Positions 6,382 to 7,881 of a DNA stretch of 7,881 nucleotides are shown here, one piece after another; position 1 is the first letter of the stretch; every line of letters begins with the position of its first letter. The stretch spans positions 1 through 7,881 of the forward strand of contig JACPJY010000389.1 of the NCBI GenBank assembly GCA_016187325.1. Reading direction: 5' to 3'. Under the pieces are notes generated by a model, which saw only the letters and a program-made list of their open reading frames with translations, did no database searches and had not been told where the DNA came from. The translations under genes were made by a program, and so were the position numbers. Source of the DNA: Rhodospirillales bacterium. GTDB taxonomy: Bacteria > Pseudomonadota > Alphaproteobacteria > Rhodospirillales > Casp-alpha2.

Positions 6382-6395
6382 TTGATTTCAATCCG
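6382..6395. promoter_or_regulatory. Weak FNR/FixK-like box
   Basis: TTGAT-TTCA-ATCCG matches the FNR/FixK consensus TTGAT-N4-ATCAA at eight of ten defined bases, but both mismatches fall in the important outer bases of one half. Its centre is about 165 bases before the korA start and 109 before pmbA. Oxygen control would make sense for an Fe-S 2-oxoacid oxidoreductase, but one imperfect site is weak support. Confidence 0.22.
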
Positions 6396-6497
6396 GTAAG
6401 GGTTATTGGGGGCCCGTGGCGGCGACGCGGCGGCATGATACCCTATGCTTTCAGGCCCTAAAGCTCCCGTTTCACATGACAGAACCGCGAAAAATTC

Positions 6498-7841
6498 ATG
6501 AATGACGACAATGACATCCTGAACTGCCTGGACGACCTGATCGGCAAGGCGAAAGCTGCCGGCGCCGACGCCGCCGACGCGGTGTTCGTCGAGGCCGTGT
6601 CGCTGTCCGTCGGTCACCGGATGGGCGAGCGCGAGAACCTGGCACGCGCCGAAAGCGCCGACCTCGGCCTTAGGGTCTTCATCGGCGCCCGGCAGGCGGT
6701 GGTGTCGTCCTCGGATATCTCCGAGGCCGCCTTCGACGAGCTGGTCGCCCGCGCGGTCGCCATGGCCCGGGTCGTGCCCGAGGACCGCTTTTGCGGCCTC
6801 GCCGAGCCCGGCCAATTGGCCACCGAATTTCCCGACATCGAGGGCTGCGACGATGGCGAGCCCGACGCGGCGGCGCTGGGCGACTTGGCGCAGCGCGCCG
6901 AGGATGCAGCGCGCGGCGTTCCGGGCATCACCAATTCCGAGGGCGCCGAGGCGGGCTGGAACTTGAGCACCATGGCGGTCGTCGCCAGCAACGGATTCGC
7001 GCAAAACCGGTCCGGCTCGCGGCACTCGCTCGCCGTTTCCGTGGTCGCGGGAGAGAATACCGGCATGGAGCGCGACTATGAATTCGCCAGCACGGTATTC
7101 AGAGAGGACCTGCCGCCGCCGGAAGAGGTCGGGCGCACCGCCGGCGAAAAAACGGTTCGGCGGTTGAGACCCAAGAAGGCAAAGTCGGCACAGGTTCCCG
7201 TCGTCTACGACCCCCGCGTCGGCAATTCGCTGCTCGGCCACCTCGCCGGCGCCATCAATGGCGACGCCGTCGCGCGTGGAACGACCTTCCTCAAGGACAA
7301 GCTCAGGGAAAAAATCTTCCCGGACGCCGTCACGGTCGTCGATGATCCGTTGCGCCGGCGCGGGCTCCGCTCCAGAAGCTTCGATGGCGAGGGCATTCCG
7401 ACGGCACGCCGCAACGTCGTCGATCGGGGCCGGCTCGAGACCTGGATCCTGGATCTGCGTTCGGCGCGGCAACTGAAGACGACGACTACCGGCCACGCGT
7501 CGCGCGGCACCACATCGCCGCCGTCGCCGTCGACGACCAATCTTTATCTGGAGGCCGGCACCGTGACCCCCAAGCAATTGATGGCCGATATCAAGTCCGG
7601 CCTCTACGTCACCGAGCTGATGGGATTCGGGATCAACGGCGTCACCGGCGACTACAGCCGCGGGGCCAGCGGGTTCTGGATCGAGAACGGTGAGATCGCG
7701 TACCCCGTCAACGAAGTTACCATCGCCGGCAACCTGATGGACATGTTCGCCCGCGTCACCGTCGCCGACGATCTGGAATTTCGCTATGCCACGAATGCGC
7801 CGACCCTGCGAGTCGACGGGATGACGGTCGCCGGGCGTTGA
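6498..7841 (+). CDS. pmbA: PmbA/TldE, metalloprotease-family subunit of the TldD/TldE pair
   Basis: A 447-residue cytoplasmic protein of the U62 TldD/PmbA family. In E. coli the TldD-TldE complex is a protease that trims the leader of microcin B17 and degrades unfolded peptides such as the CcdA antitoxin; TldD carries the zinc site and PmbA (TldE) lacks it. Family signatures here are TGHASRGT (331-338) and TGDYSRGASGFWIENGE (383-399), followed by YPVNEVTIAGNL (402-413), which are characteristic of the PmbA branch. I see no TldD-type HExxxH motif, as expected for PmbA. Length is normal. An in-frame stop at 6477 limits the start to ATG 6498. It has no convincing SD, and a tiny upstream frame (6476-6505) ends across the start. 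tldD is not in this window. The natural substrate in this organism is unknown. After the stop only 40 bases remain, with an inverted repeat GCGCC/GGCGC (7855-7859, 7870-7874) of unclear role. Confidence 0.93.
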   Translation: MNDDNDILNCLDDLIGKAKAAGADAADAVFVEAVSLSVGHRMGERENLARAESADLGLRVFIGARQAVVSSSDISEAAFDELVARAVAMARVVPEDRFCGLAEPGQLATEFPDIEGCDDGEPDAAALGDLAQRAEDAARGVPGITNSEGAEAGWNLSTMAVVASNGFAQNRSGSRHSLAVSVVAGENTGMERDYEFASTVFREDLPPPEEVGRTAGEKTVRRLRPKKAKSAQVPVVYDPRVGNSLLGHLAGAINGDAVARGTTFLKDKLREKIFPDAVTVVDDPLRRRGLRSRSFDGEGIPTARRNVVDRGRLETWILDLRSARQLKTTTTGHASRGTTSPPSPSTTNLYLEAGTVTPKQLMADIKSGLYVTELMGFGINGVTGDYSRGASGFWIENGEIAYPVNEVTIAGNLMDMFARVTVADDLEFRYATNAPTLRVDGMTVAGR

Positions 7842-7881
7842 TCGGACGGCCGCGGCGCCGGCAATCGTTGGCGCGGGGACG

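Noticed and set aside
6246..6395. Direct repeat TCAATCCG at 6246-6253 and 6388-6395
   Set aside because: An eight-base match 142 bases apart with no further copies or symmetry; compatible with chance.
6347..6404. Inverted repeat AACCCTT (6347-6353) / AAGGGTT (6398-6404)
   Set aside because: Seven pairs enclosing 44 bases. It overlaps other weak elements and has no clear structural or regulatory logic.
6345..7577. 410-codon minus-strand frame opposite pmbA
   Set aside because: Covers most of the real pmbA gene in antisense, lacks motifs and begins inside pmbA without an SD.
7855..7874. GCGCC/GGCGC inverted repeat after pmbA
   Set aside because: No T-run follows within the window, so a terminator cannot be supported, and the sequence ends seven bases later.

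Overview
The window reads as ordinary, high-GC chromosomal DNA of an alphaproteobacterium, probably from the Rhodospirillales or a neighbouring order. This rests on three things: a SAM-II type riboswitch (a class known mainly from alphaproteobacteria) ahead of metZ, the family character of the genes, and strong G/C bias at third codon positions. I see no insertion sequence, phage gene, CRISPR array, tRNA or rRNA, and every complete gene looks intact.

Layout from left to right. Positions 1-103 hold the C-terminal end of an unidentified membrane protein (+). Positions 104-301 hold the control region of metZ: a candidate sigma-70 promoter, a SAM-II riboswitch pseudoknot, and an intrinsic terminator that can be displaced by an alternative hairpin. 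The SD and metZ (302-1507, +), encoding O-succinylhomoserine sulfhydrylase, follow. Six bases after metZ a four-gene minus-strand cluster ends. In its transcription order it is korA (6223-4346), korB (4344-3316), an adrenodoxin-reductase-type ferredoxin-NADP reductase (3288-1969) and a single-domain rhodanese (1939 or 1948 to 1514). A 274-base divergent intergenic region (6224-6497) holds the only clear AT-rich patch in the window, several inverted repeats and a weak FNR-like box. pmbA/tldE (6498-7841, +) is the last gene, and 40 bases remain after it.

How the genes may work together. KorAB oxidatively decarboxylates a 2-oxoacid, most likely 2-oxoglutarate, to the acyl-CoA and puts the electrons on ferredoxin. 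The next gene can exchange electrons between ferredoxin and NADP(H), so the cluster is plausibly a 2-oxoacid:ferredoxin:NADP(H) module. The ferredoxin itself is not encoded here. The rhodanese at the end of the cluster carries an intact active-site cysteine and may handle sulfane sulfur. It lies tail to tail with metZ, whose enzyme fixes sulfide into homocysteine, but a functional link is only an inference. PmbA/TldE belongs to the TldD/TldE protease pair and looks unrelated to its neighbours.

The most informative non-coding signal is the metZ leader. The 3' strand of the SAM-II pseudoknot (223-228) and the 3' arm of the terminator (256-261) are the same hexamer, and both are complementary to the terminator's 5' arm (244-249). 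This gives a complete transcriptional OFF switch for high SAM that can be read directly from the bases. I did not find a wholly new kind of system.
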